Source of the DNA: Acinetobacter sp. ANC 3903
Lineage (GTDB): Bacteria > Pseudomonadota > Gammaproteobacteria > Pseudomonadales > Moraxellaceae
NCBI RefSeq assembly: GCF_002135315.1
Contig: NZ_NEGA01000002.1
Coordinates: 163,231 to 227,230 of the forward strand
Direction: 5' to 3'
DNA length: 64,000 nucleotides
The notes beneath the pieces were generated by a model, which saw only the letters and a program-made list of their open reading frames with translations, was not told the DNA's origin and ran no database searches. This document shows, piece after piece, positions 1 through 9,242 of this stretch. The position numbers were made by a program, and so were the translations under genes. Numbering within the stretch: the first letter of the stretch is position 1; every line of letters begins with the position of its first letter.

Positions 1-281
1 TCTAAAGGCCCATGTAGCGTGCAATCTGCGGCAATGAAAGTATTATCACCAATGCTGATCTTGCGACCCGGCTCGGCAAAAATATGGGCCAAGGGTGAAA
101 TAAAACAATTTTCACCAATCTCGACAGTTTCCATTTCCATTAAATAAGCTTGATATTCTTTTTGCCATTCCTCAGCCCAACCGCGATTTTTCGGTTTTAA
201 TGACCAATATAGCCAGGGCATATAATTTAAACGGTGCTTATGCTGTTCACGATATTTTAATAGTGGGTCTTGCTCAGTCAT
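1..281 (-). CDS. Hexapeptide-repeat acyltransferase, N-terminal part only
   Basis: Only the first 93 codons lie in the window; the gene continues past base 1. It starts at the ATG at 281 and reads MTEQDPLLKYREQHKHRL, then a Trp/Lys-rich helical stretch. From about residue 50 it has the beta-helix style repeats typical of left-handed hexapeptide acyltransferases (VEIGENCFISPLAHIFAEPG, then ISIGDNTFIAADC). Its start overlaps the end of the YigZ-like gene by 8 bases, so the two are probably co-transcribed. The acyl donor and acceptor cannot be told from this fragment; a maltose/galactoside O-acetyltransferase-like enzyme is one possibility. Confidence 0.6.
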   Translation of the reverse strand, partial: MTEQDPLLKYREQHKHRLNYMPWLYWSLKPKNRGWAEEWQKEYQAYLMEMETVEIGENCFISPLAHIFAEPGRKISIGDNTFIAADCTLHGPL

Positions 282-873
282 GGTCTGGCTCTTCCACAAT
301 TTTAAGTTGTTCACGGCCGCGAGTTACATCCTGAATTTTCAGTGCAAAAGGCTGAATTTGATGGACTTGTAACAGGGCTTCGACCTGTACACCTGTGGCA
401 GTATATTGTTCCTGAAATTCGATATGTTGCTGGTTCAGCTCATATTGAAAGATGGCCCATTCATTAAACTGACAGGAAAAACTGACCTTTTTCTTTTCAA
501 TCAGTTCGATTTTTTCCGCCAGTAACAAGCACTGCCCTGCACAACCGCCATAGGCACGCACCAGACCGCCAGTTCCGAGCTTAATGCCCCCATACCAGCG
601 ATTGACCAGAACGATGATATTGGTCAATTCATTGCCTTCAATTGTGGCCAGAATTGGTCTTCCCGCAGTGCCTGATGGTTCACCATCATCATTAAAACGG
701 ACATTATGACCAATTTTCCATGCCCAACACTGATGTGTCGTGGTGATATCTTTATGCAGCTCCAAAAAGTCTTTTACTGCCTGTTCATTTTCTACAGGAG
801 CAGCAATTGCCTGAAAACGACTTTTCTTAATGTCTTCTTCAAAAGTAACTGGGGATGCAATCGTAAATGGCAT
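274..873 (-). CDS. yigZ: YigZ/IMPACT family protein
   Basis: A 199-residue protein of the IMPACT (UPF0029/YigZ) family, whose bacterial members have no firmly assigned reaction. The N-terminal domain shows the family hallmarks: KKSRF near residue 17, HQCWAWKIG near residue 67, the DDGEPSGTAGRPIL signature near residues 79-92, and RWYGGIKLGTGGLVRAYGG. The C-terminal part is the smaller alpha/beta domain. I chose the ATG at 873 (MPFTIASPVTF) because family members start here. The reading frame is open for 21 more codons upstream, but that extension is Cys/Arg-rich and unlike the family. It lies downstream of the lpt operon terminator. Confidence 0.85.
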   Translation of the reverse strand: MPFTIASPVTFEEDIKKSRFQAIAAPVENEQAVKDFLELHKDITTTHQCWAWKIGHNVRFNDDGEPSGTAGRPILATIEGNELTNIIVLVNRWYGGIKLGTGGLVRAYGGCAGQCLLLAEKIELIEKKKVSFSCQFNEWAIFQYELNQQHIEFQEQYTATGVQVEALLQVHQIQPFALKIQDVTRGREQLKIVEEPDHD

Positions 874-938
874 AAATCTAGAATAAATAACAACACAGCG
901 GCAGTATAGCCTGTTTTGAACAGCTTGCAGATACAAAA

Positions 939-964
939 AAAACCTTCTATAAAAGAAGGTTTTT
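939..964 (-). terminator. Intrinsic terminator after lptB
   Basis: Inverted repeat AAACCTTCT/AGAAGGTTT with a short AT loop and T runs on both sides. On the minus strand it lies downstream of lptB, so it most likely ends the kdsD-lptB transcript and separates it from yigZ. Confidence 0.75.
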
Positions 965-1035
965 AGATTAAAAAAGTATTTTAAGTTAAATGATGCTGTA
1001 ATTTATAAGATTAGATCAGTCTGATTAAACTTTAA

Positions 1036-1782
1036 TTAAACTGTAAAATCTTCACCCAAATAGACTTTACGTACAGTTTCATTTTCCAGTACGTCTTGCG
1101 GTGTGCCTTCCGCAATCACTGCACCTTCACTGACAATATATGCATGCTCACAAATCGCTAAAGTTTCACGTACATTATGATCGGTGATCAATACACCAAT
1201 TCCACGGTCTTTCAGGTTACGAATAATATCCTTGATATCACCGACAGAGATTGGGTCGACCCCGGCAAAAGGTTCATCCAGTAACATAAACTTAGGATCG
1301 GCAGCCAAAGCACGGGCAATTTCAGCACGGCGTCGTTCACCACCCGACACGCTCATTCCCAATGAATCTTTAATATGGCTGATTTTAAAGTCAGCCAGCA
1401 ATTCATTTAAACGCTGCTGACGTTGCTGTTTGTTCAAATCCTTACGGGTTTCCAGAATCGCCATGATGTTTTCAGAAATTGTCAGTTTTCTAAAAATAGA
1501 AGCTTCTTGTGGTAAATAACCAATACCTTTACGGGCTCGTTCATGCATGGCCAAATCTGAGAGATCGAGATCATCTAAATGAATCTCACCTTTGTCCATA
1601 CGAACCAAACCCACCACCATATAGAAACTTGTGGTTTTACCTGCACCATTCGGACCAAGCAAGCCTACAATCTGCCCACTCTGCATCTGGAAAGACACAT
1701 CCTTGACGACCCATCTTTTACTATAGTTTTTTGCAAGGTGCTTAATACACAACGTTTGAGGCTGGTTGAGTGATTGATCCAT
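1036..1782 (-). CDS. lptB: LPS export ABC transporter ATP-binding protein LptB
   Basis: Cytoplasmic ATPase of the LptB2FGC complex that extracts LPS or lipooligosaccharide from the inner membrane and drives it toward the outer membrane. At 248 residues it is the usual LptB length. Walker A GPNGAGKT is at residues 43-50, the signature SGGER at 146-150, Walker B FMLLDE at 165-170, and a switch His lies in ITDHNVRE. The start codon overlaps the lptA stop by one base (TAATG), indicating translational coupling. Unlike in E. coli, rpoN does not follow; a terminator and yigZ do. Confidence 0.96.
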   Translation of the reverse strand: MDQSLNQPQTLCIKHLAKNYSKRWVVKDVSFQMQSGQIVGLLGPNGAGKTTSFYMVVGLVRMDKGEIHLDDLDLSDLAMHERARKGIGYLPQEASIFRKLTISENIMAILETRKDLNKQQRQQRLNELLADFKISHIKDSLGMSVSGGERRRAEIARALAADPKFMLLDEPFAGVDPISVGDIKDIIRNLKDRGIGVLITDHNVRETLAICEHAYIVSEGAVIAEGTPQDVLENETVRKVYLGEDFTV

Positions 1783-2345
1783 TAATCACGTGCTCCCGGG
1801 AAAGATTTTGAGCTTGATGGCGGAATAACAATTTGCACACGGCCTGAAGATGAGCCGGTATTGTTTGGTGTGCCCGTTGCTTCTACATCACCCTTGTTCA
1901 TGCTGTATTTCAAGGTATTACCTCGAATACTGGCCCCATCTTGCTGTAACCATGCACCGCCAGTCAGAGTGATGATACCGGTTTCGGCATTATATAAAAT
2001 CTTTTGTGCCTGACCTTTGGCCAAGCCTTTATTGACATCGGTTTTTTGCTGGAAACGTGCAGGACCGCCACTCGCGGTAATGGTGCTGATTTGTTTTTGA
2101 CTGTTCAGATTTGCCACAATTGAATTGGCTTGCAACTTCATGCTGCCCTGTTCAATGATGACATTACCGGTATAAGTGGTCACACCTGTTTTTTCATTAT
2201 AGGTGGCACGGTCAGCGACCAATGAAATAGGCTGATTTCGGTCAGAAGGAATGGCAAATGCCGCTGCCGACGAGAATACAACCAAACCGACTAAAGCTGC
2301 TTGCTTAAGCAAGGTTTTAGACAATGTAAGCTTAAGATTTTGGTT
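1782..2345 (-). CDS. lptA: Lipopolysaccharide transport periplasmic protein LptA
   Basis: Periplasmic OstA/LptA beta-jellyroll protein that forms the bridge carrying LPS between LptC and LptDE. The 187-residue product starts at the ATG at 2345, giving a signal peptide that ends SSAAAFA before IPSDRNQPI. The frame is open 14 codons further upstream, but that would bury the signal peptide. The mature part has the family pattern of repeated strands ([20 protein letters not shown], then [10 protein letters not shown]). The start lies inside the end of lptC (14-base overlap) and the stop overlaps lptB. The C-terminal tail is Ser/Gly rich and probably disordered. Confidence 0.92.
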   Translation of the reverse strand, partial: NQNLKLTLSKTLLKQAALVGLVVFSSAAAFAIPSDRNQPISLVADRATYNEKTGVTTYTGNVIIEQGSMKLQANSIVANLNSQKQISTITASGGPARFQQKTDVNKGLAKGQAQKILYNAETGIITLTGGAWLQQDGASIRGNTLKYSMNKGDVEATGTPNNTGSSSGRVQIVIPPSSSKSFPGARD

Positions 2346-2880
2346 CATATTTTCCTCGAATATTAAAAAATTCGTATTGACCGTCATTTAAATTGGCTTT
2401 CAGACCTTGGCTCACGAATTCAGCTTGCGGAGATTCCACCACTACCTGTTTATCTGTTTCAATTACCCGGGTTTCAGGATATCCGGTTAATTCTTGAGTC
2501 CGAAACTGCATTTGACCTTGTTGCATCAGCTTGGTTGCCACTACATTCCCTGACAAAACCACGCGTTCATTATCATCATAGCTATTTGCAACTTGGGCAT
2601 AAAAAGTCGCATCTACTGCGCCGTTCTTATACATTGAGGCATTGAGGTTGGTCAGTTTTGCCGTTTCTTTTTGCAGATCCTGTTCCAGACGATCCACCTG
2701 GGCACGGACATGCAAATTACCGTTATCATCGGTTTGAGTCAGGTTAATTTTTTCAGCGGAATAGGTCATGCTTCTAGCTGAGTCAACCTCAAGCTTGTTA
2801 CCCTTACCGCTGTAATAGTAGTAACCACCACTTATAGCTGCAATGGCTATAGCAGTTACATATAAAACTTTTGTATCCAT
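2332..2880 (-). CDS. lptC: LPS export protein LptC
   Basis: Inner-membrane anchored, periplasmic LPS-binding component that connects LptBFG with LptA. The 182-residue protein has one N-terminal transmembrane segment (about residues 5-24) followed by an OstA-like beta-jellyroll (SARSMTYSAEKINL, then LNASMYKNGAVDATFYAQ). It sits between kdsC (41-base gap) and lptA (14-base overlap), the conserved order of the kdsD-kdsC-lptC-lptA-lptB operon. LptC sequences diverge strongly, so context carries much of the assignment. Confidence 0.9.
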   Translation of the reverse strand: MDTKVLYVTAIAIAAISGGYYYYSGKGNKLEVDSARSMTYSAEKINLTQTDDNGNLHVRAQVDRLEQDLQKETAKLTNLNASMYKNGAVDATFYAQVANSYDDNERVVLSGNVVATKLMQQGQMQFRTQELTGYPETRVIETDKQVVVESPQAEFVSQGLKANLNDGQYEFFNIRGKYEPKS

Positions 2881-2921
2881 AAGTGGGGTACTTAACTCAA
2901 ATTCAATGGATTATTTAATAA

Positions 2922-3461
2922 TTAATGTGGGACAGCGGTATATTTTTCAAGAAGCTCTTCATAAGCTCCTTTGGCCGTTAAAATCATGTCACAGATTTCA
3001 CGCACCGCACCACGACCACCCATGGCCTGTGTGACCAGATCTGCACGGCGTCGAACTTCGACATGTCCATTCGGTACCGTCACTTTCATGCCTGCAATCG
3101 CAAATGCCGAAAGATCAGGCCAGTCGTCGCCCATATACAAACAATCTTCTGGAGCAACATTCAATTGGGCACAGGCTTCACGTAATGCAACACCTTTATC
3201 TTCACGGCCCTGAAAAACCAGGTCTACGCCTAAGTCAGACATGCGCTTTTCCACAATATTACTTTTACGTCCAGTAATAATAATGACTTTCACACCTGCT
3301 TTCTGTACAAGTTTCATGCCCAAACCGTCACGAATATCAAAAGACTTGATTTCATCACCGGTATTGGTCAAGGTGACGAAACCATCACTCAGAATCCCGT
3401 CGACATCAAGAACCAAGGCTTCAACATGACGCGCCTGTTCCAATAAAATATAAGATGCCAT
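2922..3461 (-). CDS. kdsC: 3-deoxy-D-manno-octulosonate 8-phosphate phosphatase KdsC
   Basis: HAD-superfamily phosphatase that removes phosphate from Kdo 8-phosphate to give Kdo, the inner-core sugar of LPS. At 179 residues it is the usual KdsC length. The HAD nucleophile motif is DVDGILSDG with Asp19 and Asp21, motif II is IITGRKS, the Lys region is around 108-112, and motif III is MGDDWPDL. It lies 3 bases downstream of kdsD and upstream of lptC, so Kdo synthesis and LPS export are made from one transcript. Confidence 0.95.
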   Translation of the reverse strand: MASYILLEQARHVEALVLDVDGILSDGFVTLTNTGDEIKSFDIRDGLGMKLVQKAGVKVIIITGRKSNIVEKRMSDLGVDLVFQGREDKGVALREACAQLNVAPEDCLYMGDDWPDLSAFAIAGMKVTVPNGHVEVRRRADLVTQAMGGRGAVREICDMILTAKGAYEELLEKYTAVPH

Positions 3462-3464
3462 TTA

Positions 3465-4457
3465 TTAATTTACCCCGGCTTGAATCAAGTCATGCATGCT
3501 AATCACACCAATGACCTTATTTACACTATCTACGACAACAAATTGATTGATTTTCTTTTCGTTCATTCGCTCTAAAGCTTCAACCGCACGAGCGTCTTGT
3601 GAAATGGTTAAAGGATTTTTAGTCATGACTTCAGCAACAGCCAAGTTCACATCAAAACCCTGCTGCTTATCAATTAGGCGACGTAAATCTCCATCGGTAA
3701 AAATACCCAATAGAACGTCATTTTGATCCACAATTGTGGTTAAACCTAGGCGTTTATTTGAAATTTCGTATAGAACCTGATTCATTGGTGTATCTGGAGA
3801 TACTTTTGGCAATTCTGTGCCTGTATGCATAAGGTGTTTGACATGTAGCAACAAACGTTTGCCCAAAGCACCGGCTGGATGAGACAGGGCAAAATCATCG
3901 GCAGTAAAGCCACGTGCATCAAGTAAGGCAACCGCCAAGGCATCGCCTAAAGCCAAAGTTGCAGTGGTACTTGAGGTCGGCGCCAGACCCAGTGGACAGG
4001 CTTCCTGGATATTTCCCAAGGTTAAAGCCACATCGGCATTTTGCGGCATCGGTCCTTTGTCATCACCACTAATGGTAATTAAAGGAATTTCCAAGCGTTT
4101 GATTAATGGCATGAGCATCATAATTTCGTCGCTCTTGCCCGAATTTGAAATAGCGATTAACACATCACCAGGAACCAGCATGCCCAGGTCGCCATGTCCT
4201 GCTTCACCTGGGTGCATAAAGAATGATGGCGTACCTGTAGAGGCAAAGGTTGCTGCCATTTTACGGCCAATATGCCCAGACTTTCCCATACCGGTAATGA
4301 CTAAACGCCCTCGGCACTGCAAAATAATTTCGCAGGCACGGCTAAAACGTTCATCAATTTGCGTCGCCAATACTTCTAGCGCTTGTTCTTCTATACGCAA
4401 AGTTTCTAATGCGACTTTTTGAAAGTCTATTTGATTTGGCATATTTGGTGGGTTCAA
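3465..4457 (-). CDS. kdsD: Arabinose-5-phosphate isomerase KdsD
   Basis: SIS-domain isomerase that converts ribulose 5-phosphate to arabinose 5-phosphate, the first step of Kdo synthesis. The 330 residues comprise an N-terminal SIS domain (GMGKSGHIGRKMAATFASTG, then HPGEAGHGDLGM) and two C-terminal CBS domains (about residues 210-325), the standard KdsD/KpsF layout. The chosen start gives MNPPNMPNQIDFQ; the internal Met6 is a reasonable alternative. It is the first gene of the kds-lpt operon and is divergent from cysS. Confidence 0.94.
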   Translation of the reverse strand: MNPPNMPNQIDFQKVALETLRIEEQALEVLATQIDERFSRACEIILQCRGRLVITGMGKSGHIGRKMAATFASTGTPSFFMHPGEAGHGDLGMLVPGDVLIAISNSGKSDEIMMLMPLIKRLEIPLITISGDDKGPMPQNADVALTLGNIQEACPLGLAPTSSTTATLALGDALAVALLDARGFTADDFALSHPAGALGKRLLLHVKHLMHTGTELPKVSPDTPMNQVLYEISNKRLGLTTIVDQNDVLLGIFTDGDLRRLIDKQQGFDVNLAVAEVMTKNPLTISQDARAVEALERMNEKKINQFVVVDSVNKVIGVISMHDLIQAGVN

Positions 4458-4862
4458 AGTAGGTTTACCTTAACTCTATATAGAGTTGACTCAGTCTAGC
4501 AAAAAATAATTTTCGCAATTTTATCATATCTATGCAAATGGCACGTTTTAATATGTATAAGATTTCATGAATTGTGCAGAAATTATGGTTTGTGGATAAA
4601 AAGAATATATCCCTATTCTTCTCATTTCACATAAATTGGAATGATTGCTGATTCAATTTTTATCCCCTAATCTTTTTAAGTCATTATTTTAATTTAAGCG
4701 GAGTATAGCATTGCACCTGCCACAAACTGAGAATGTCCACCTTTTGATGTTTCCACAGAACGATCCTGCTAAAAAAATCCTGCATTTTTTCGTTTTAACT
4801 TTATGAAAAAAAATGCTTAGGTTAAGATGAGCCATCTTTTGGTAGAAACAATTTGAAGACCT
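4458..4862. other. Divergent kdsD/cysS intergenic region
   Basis: A 405-base AT-rich region between two divergently transcribed genes, so it must hold both promoters. The one clear structure is a perfect 16-base palindrome, AACTCTATATAGAGTT, at 4472-4487, just upstream of kdsD. I could not pick unambiguous -35/-10 pairs and see no convincing small gene here. Confidence 0.6.
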
Positions 4863-6284
4863 ATGCAACCTTTTGTTCTATATAACTCAGAGCAACGTAA
4901 AAAAGTAGAATTCGTACCTCGTAAAGAAGGTCATATTGACATGTATGTCTGCGGTATGACCGTATATGATTACTGTCATATTGGTCATGCTCGAGTTATG
5001 GTTGCATTTGACTACATTATCCGTTTCCTGCGCAGTCAGGGCTGGAATGTAAAATACGTACGTAATATCACCGATATTGATGACAAAATCATCAAACGTG
5101 CCAATGAAAATGGCGAAAGCATTACTGCATTGACCGATCGTTTTATCAAAGCCATGAACGAAGATGCTGAGAATCTGGGCTGTCTGCATCCAGATGAAGC
5201 TCCTCGTGCGACGGATTATATTGACCAGATGCAAAACATGATTGGCAACCTGGTCAATAATGGCACGGCTTATCCATCTGCAAATGGCGATGTTTATTTT
5301 GAAGTAGAAAAGTTTGTCAAATATGGTCGTCTCTCAGGCCGTAAACTGGAAGATATGCAGGCTGGCGCCTCTGAACGTGTCGATGTTGAAGTAGAAAAGA
5401 AACATCCTTTTGACTTTGTGCTGTGGAAACATGCCAAAGAAAATGAACCTTCATGGGCTTCACCTTGGGGCAATGGCCGTCCGGGCTGGCATATTGAATG
5501 TTCAGCCATGTCAACCTGCTGCCTAGGCAATCATTTTGACATTCATGGTGGCGGTTCAGATTTAACTTTCCCGCATCATGAAAATGAAATTGCGCAATCG
5601 GAAGCCTCAACTGGTGAACAGTATGTCAATTACTGGATGCATGTCGGCTTTATTAATGTCGACGGCGAAAAAATGTCGAAGTCTTTAGGCAACTTCTTCA
5701 CCATTCGCGATGTCATGGATAAGTTCCATCCTGAAGTGATCCGTTTCTTTATTGTCTCTTCGCATTACCGCAGCCCTGTCAACTTCTCTGACACCGCTTT
5801 AAAAGAAGCAAAAAATACCCTTTCCCGTTTCTATCATTCATTTAAGGCGTATCAGCAAGCCTATGGTGAAAAAACTGTAGATAGTTTAGACGATGCTTTG
5901 GTTGAGCGTTTTAATGCAGCCATGCGCGATGATTTTAATACCGCTGAAGCGATTGCCGTATTATTTGAAATCAATAAAGAATTGAACCGTGCAGTGAAAG
6001 ATGAAAATGCCGAACAGGCTACGGTGTATTATTCTACTTTACGTCACTTGACTAATATTTTAGGTTTGGTACAGCACAATGTAGATGATTTCTTGAAATC
6101 TGATATTGGTCAGGAAGCATTAGGCTTGTCAGAACAACAGATTGAAGATTTGATTCAGCAACGTAAAGATGCAAAAAAGGCCAAGGAATTTGCTAAAGCC
6201 GATGAAATTCGCCAGTCTTTGCTCGATCAAGGCGTGGTTCTGGAAGATACCCGTCAAGGAACAATTTGGCGTCGTGCTGATTAA
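4863..6284 (+). CDS. cysS: Cysteinyl-tRNA synthetase
   Basis: Class I aminoacyl-tRNA synthetase that charges tRNA-Cys. The 473 residues show the HIGH motif at 39-42 and KMSKS at 270-274. The zinc ligands expected for the family are all present: Cys30, Cys213, His238 and Glu242. The C-terminal helical anticodon-recognition region ends GTIWRRAD. It is a single-gene unit followed by an independently promoted tRNA-Gly. Confidence 0.98.
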   Translation: MQPFVLYNSEQRKKVEFVPRKEGHIDMYVCGMTVYDYCHIGHARVMVAFDYIIRFLRSQGWNVKYVRNITDIDDKIIKRANENGESITALTDRFIKAMNEDAENLGCLHPDEAPRATDYIDQMQNMIGNLVNNGTAYPSANGDVYFEVEKFVKYGRLSGRKLEDMQAGASERVDVEVEKKHPFDFVLWKHAKENEPSWASPWGNGRPGWHIECSAMSTCCLGNHFDIHGGGSDLTFPHHENEIAQSEASTGEQYVNYWMHVGFINVDGEKMSKSLGNFFTIRDVMDKFHPEVIRFFIVSSHYRSPVNFSDTALKEAKNTLSRFYHSFKAYQQAYGEKTVDSLDDALVERFNAAMRDDFNTAEAIAVLFEINKELNRAVKDENAEQATVYYSTLRHLTNILGLVQHNVDDFLKSDIGQEALGLSEQQIEDLIQQRKDAKKAKEFAKADEIRQSLLDQGVVLEDTRQGTIWRRAD

Positions 6285-6308
6285 TTAAACATTTGGAAGC
6301 ATAAAGAG

Positions 6309-6336
6309 TTGACAGTTGAATTAAACTCTCTATAAT
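6309..6336 (+). promoter_or_regulatory. Promoter of tRNA-Gly
   Basis: A perfect -35 TTGACA (6309-6314) and a perfect -10 TATAAT (6331-6336) with a 16-base spacer lie just before the tRNA gene, as expected for a strong stable-RNA promoter. Confidence 0.85.
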
Positions 6337-6349
6337 TCACTTCCATATT

Positions 6350-6425
6350 GCGGGAATAGCTCAGTTGGTAGAGCATAACCTTGCCAAGGTTGGGGTCGGG
6401 AGTTCGAGTCTCCTTTCCCGCTCCA
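6350..6425 (+). tRNA. tRNA-Gly (anticodon GCC)
   Basis: The 76-base gene folds as a standard cloverleaf. The acceptor stem pairs GCGGGAA with TTCCCGC. The D arm contains AGCTCAGTTGGTAGAGC. The anticodon loop CTTGCCAAG gives anticodon GCC. The T loop is GTTCGAGTC, and CCA is genomically encoded at 6423-6425. It is preceded by a consensus promoter and followed by a strong terminator, so it is a single-tRNA transcription unit. Confidence 0.97.
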
Positions 6426-6433
6426 GAATACGA

Positions 6434-6466
6434 AAAAGCCCTTATCATTGATAAGGGCTTTTTTTT
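6434..6466 (+). terminator. Intrinsic terminator after tRNA-Gly
   Basis: Stem AAGCCCTTATC/GATAAGGGCTT with a short loop followed by eight T residues, 9 bases after the tRNA. The rest of the roughly 290-base gap before the universal stress gene is AT-rich with nothing else recognisable. Confidence 0.92.
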
Positions 6467-6721
6467 ATAACCTAATTTTTATCATTTATTTTTTTAGGTA
6501 ATTTGAGCCTCCAAGGAAGCTCAATATAAAAATAGGTTTGATGTTTAGTATTATAAATCAAAAGATAATTTTCAGATTTAATAAATATTTTAGTGAATTC
6601 ATATGATTAATATTTTGCTGAATTAAGTATAAAAGATACATTTTTATCCTTTTCCCTTCCCTCATTCCAGCTATGTTAATCTTTGAACAGATAATGAATT
6701 TTGAAACAAGAGGATAGCATC

Positions 6722-7174
6722 ATGGGTTACCAGCACATCTTAGTTTCTGTGGATGATTCCCCTATCTCTCTCGCTGCAGCTGACCAGGCAATGATGTTGG
6801 CTAAAGCCATGGGAAGTAAAGTGACCATCGTCAGTATTGTAGTTATCGATCCTTTAACCAGTGTCAGTTTTTATAAAAATGTACCTGGAGTCACAGATTA
6901 TTTTATGGAAGCCAAAGCCCACGCTAAAAATATATTGGCTGAGCTAGCTGTCAGATTTTCTGAAGCAGGCATTACAGCAGAAACTAAACTTTTAGCCAAA
7001 CAATCACCGAGTGAAGGCATTGCTGAACTTGCCGATGAATTAAATGCTGATTTAATTGTAGTCGGCTCGCATGGGCTTACAGGTTTGAAAAAGACTTTTA
7101 TTGGCAGTATCGCACAAGACATTCTGACGGCAAGCCATGTTCCTGTACTTGTGGTCAAACACACCCATTCATAG
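6722..7174 (+). CDS. Universal stress protein, UspA family
   Basis: A 150-residue single-domain Usp protein, probably a cytoplasmic ATP-binding stress factor. It opens MGYQHILVSVDDSP and ends with the ATP-binding pattern VVGSHGLTGL followed by GSIAQDIL, which fits G-x2-G-x9-G-(S/T). The ATG at 6722 has a good ribosome site (AAGAGGA at 6708-6714); an in-frame TTG at 6701 is less likely. It stands alone, and the specific stress it answers to cannot be read from the sequence. Confidence 0.9.
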   Translation: MGYQHILVSVDDSPISLAAADQAMMLAKAMGSKVTIVSIVVIDPLTSVSFYKNVPGVTDYFMEAKAHAKNILAELAVRFSEAGITAETKLLAKQSPSEGIAELADELNADLIVVGSHGLTGLKKTFIGSIAQDILTASHVPVLVVKHTHS

Positions 7175-7186
7175 TTTTTAATCCTG

Positions 7187-7213
7187 AATTAACCCACATC
7201 ATGTGGGTTAATT
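7187..7213 (+). terminator. Palindromic stem-loop after the Usp gene
   Basis: A 13-base perfect inverted repeat, AATTAACCCACAT and ATGTGGGTTAATT, around a single central C, 12 bases after the Usp stop. There is no long T run, so it may be a weak bidirectional terminator or a protein-binding palindrome. Confidence 0.5.
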
Positions 7214-7364
7214 GATTTATAGCGATTTAACATTTATAAAAATAAAAGCCAGAGTAATATCACCAAAATGACGATACTATTACGACCATAAACCAATACA
7301 CATCGTCATGCTTGAAGCATAAACTTTGCTCACATCTTTTTTATAGATATGCAAAGAGTAAAAC

Positions 7365-7751
7365 ATGTCACAACAAGATTATGAAAATGGATTAAAAGTT
7401 CGTACTGAAGTCATGGGCGAGACTTTTGTAAAACGTGCACAGGACAATACCGTACCCTTTACCCAGCCCTTACAAGACTGGATTAATGAACATGCTTGGG
7501 GTTCAACCTGGCAACGTGAAGGCGTACTACCGCGCAAATATCGTTCACTAATTACCATTGCCTTTTTGACCGCACAAAAAAGCCCCACCGAACTTAAGGG
7601 TCATGTACGCGGAGCTTTAAATAACGGCGCAACTGTAGAAGAAATTCAGGAAGTCCTGCTTCACAGCTTGCCTTATTGTGGCGCACCTGCCACTCAGGAA
7701 GCCTTCCGTGCTGCTCTCGAAGTCATCAATGAATATCAAAAACCTGAATAG
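7365..7751 (+). CDS. Carboxymuconolactone decarboxylase family protein
   Basis: A 128-residue all-helical protein of the CMD family, similar in length and pattern to 4-carboxymuconolactone decarboxylase (PcaC) of the beta-ketoadipate pathway. It has LPRKYRSLITIAFLTA, ELKGHVRGALNNGAT and YCGAPATQEAFRAA. The CxxC redox pair of AhpD-type members is absent, which favours a PcaC-like role. No other aromatic catabolism gene is adjacent, so the true substrate is uncertain. Confidence 0.8.
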   Translation: MSQQDYENGLKVRTEVMGETFVKRAQDNTVPFTQPLQDWINEHAWGSTWQREGVLPRKYRSLITIAFLTAQKSPTELKGHVRGALNNGATVEEIQEVLLHSLPYCGAPATQEAFRAALEVINEYQKPE

Positions 7752-7888
7752 GCGTGTTTTAGTTTTTTTGCTTGATTTTTATAGAAATAGCTTAAGTATT
7801 TTATGATTCAGCCTGGTTAGACTATTCTGAACTTAGGCTATTTCACTTTTAATGGCCTGAGTCATTTAGACACATCCATCTGAACGTT

Positions 7889-8530
7889 TTATTGAGGCTG
7901 CAATTTCCCTTGACTGAGCTGCAAAGTTTCAGCCTGTAAATATTCCAGTTCTTCTTTATGATGGGTGACATAGATCATCGGCACATCCAGCTCATCTTTC
8001 ATCCGTTTTAAAAATGGTAAAATCTGCTGTTTTAACTGACTATCTAATCCGGTAAGTGGTTCATCTAGCAGCAATAGATTTGGTGAAGATAATAGCGCCC
8101 GGCCTATCGAGACGCGCTGCGCCTCGCCTCCTGAAAGCTGATGTGCTTTACGTTGAAGCAGGGATTTTAATTCCAACAACGCTACAATGTCATCAAACTG
8201 GAATTTTCGTTCCGATGCAGCCAGCATTTTTTCTGCATAGCACAAATTCTGTTTTACATTTAGATGCGGAAATAGCAAAGCCTGCTGAAAAATCAAAGCG
8301 ATTTTGCGTTGATGCATTGGCAGCTGAATGTTTTTCCGGGTGTCGACCAATATATGCTGATTAAACTGGATATAACCCTGAGTAGGCTTTAATAATCCCA
8401 CAATATTTTTTAACAAAGTGCTTTTGCCACAACCCGAAGCACCAACAATGCCCAAAAGTGACTGCTGCATCTCCAGTTCAATATTCAACAGGCAATTATC
8501 TTGTTGATATTGAAATGCACATTTCAACAT
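7889..8530 (-). CDS. modC: Molybdate ABC transporter ATP-binding protein ModC (short form)
   Basis: ATPase of the molybdate importer. Walker A is GASGCGKST, the signature is LSGGEAQRVSIGRALL, Walker B is LLLLDEP, and the H-loop lies in YVTHHKEE. With the ATG at 8530 (MLKCAFQYQQ, preceded by GGGAG) it is 213 residues. That is only the nucleotide-binding domain; the C-terminal molybdate-binding TOBE/Mop domain of the roughly 350-residue enterobacterial ModC is missing. It starts 1 base after the modB stop. Position next to modB, modA and Moco genes supports molybdate as substrate. Confidence 0.88.
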   Translation of the reverse strand: MLKCAFQYQQDNCLLNIELEMQQSLLGIVGASGCGKSTLLKNIVGLLKPTQGYIQFNQHILVDTRKNIQLPMHQRKIALIFQQALLFPHLNVKQNLCYAEKMLAASERKFQFDDIVALLELKSLLQRKAHQLSGGEAQRVSIGRALLSSPNLLLLDEPLTGLDSQLKQQILPFLKRMKDELDVPMIYVTHHKEELEYLQAETLQLSQGKLQPQ

Positions 8531-8531
8531 T

Positions 8532-9215
8532 TCAAGCTCCCAATTTGCGTTGATATTTTTGCAGAATAAAGTAATTGGCAATTAAGGTGCTAAAAGCCAA
8601 AATGAGTGATAAAGCCACCAGTCGCATTGCCATATCTTCACCATTGGGTTGTTGCAGCAAGGAATAAATTGCGATGGGAATGGTGCGGGTTTCATCCGGA
8701 ATATTGCCCACAAAAGTAATGGTGGCACCAAACTCCCCCAGGCTGCGGCTGAAACACAAAATGCTGCCCATCAGGATGCCGGGAATAGCCAGCGGCAAAT
8801 TGATACTGAAAAACACCCTCCACGGCGCTGCTCCCAGCGAACCGGCAATCTGTTCCAGCTGCTGGTTCATCAGCTGAAAGGAAAGCCGAATCGGTTGCAC
8901 CATAAGGGGAAATGCCACAATCATCGATGCCAATACTGCCCCTTTCCAGTTAAAGGCCAGCTGTATGCCCAGTGTGTGCAGATATTTTCCAATAATTCCC
9001 TGATTGCCAAATAACACCAGCAGCAAATAGCCCAATACGACTGGAGGCAAAACCATCGGAAGCTGTAATAGTGCTTCAACCAGAAACTTAAGCCGAAATT
9101 CATGCCGTGCCAACATCCAGGCCAAAGCAACAGCAAAAGGCAAGCAGAACAAAGTCGCAAAGCTTGCTACTTTGGCAGATAAATACAGCGCAGCGAGTTC
9201 CTCTGGACTTAACAT
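8532..9215 (-). CDS. modB: Molybdate ABC transporter permease ModB
   Basis: Inner-membrane permease of the molybdate importer, 227 residues with about five hydrophobic segments. The coupling-helix EAA motif is AGSLGAAPWRVFFSINLPLAIPG in outline, followed by FSRSLGEFGAT, which is characteristic of ModB/CysT-type permeases. It lies 27 bases after modA and 1 base before modC, so the three genes form one transport cassette downstream of moeA. Confidence 0.93.
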   Translation of the reverse strand: MLSPEELAALYLSAKVASFATLFCLPFAVALAWMLARHEFRLKFLVEALLQLPMVLPPVVLGYLLLVLFGNQGIIGKYLHTLGIQLAFNWKGAVLASMIVAFPLMVQPIRLSFQLMNQQLEQIAGSLGAAPWRVFFSINLPLAIPGILMGSILCFSRSLGEFGATITFVGNIPDETRTIPIAIYSLLQQPNGEDMAMRLVALSLILAFSTLIANYFILQKYQRKLGA

Positions 9216-9242
9216 CTTTTAGCCATCTCCCCCGTGATCTGC

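Noticed and set aside
706..909. Open frames on the strand opposite to yigZ, lptB, moaE, nirB and many others
   Set aside because: They are antiphase shadows of well-supported genes, have no ribosome sites and no recognisable protein features.
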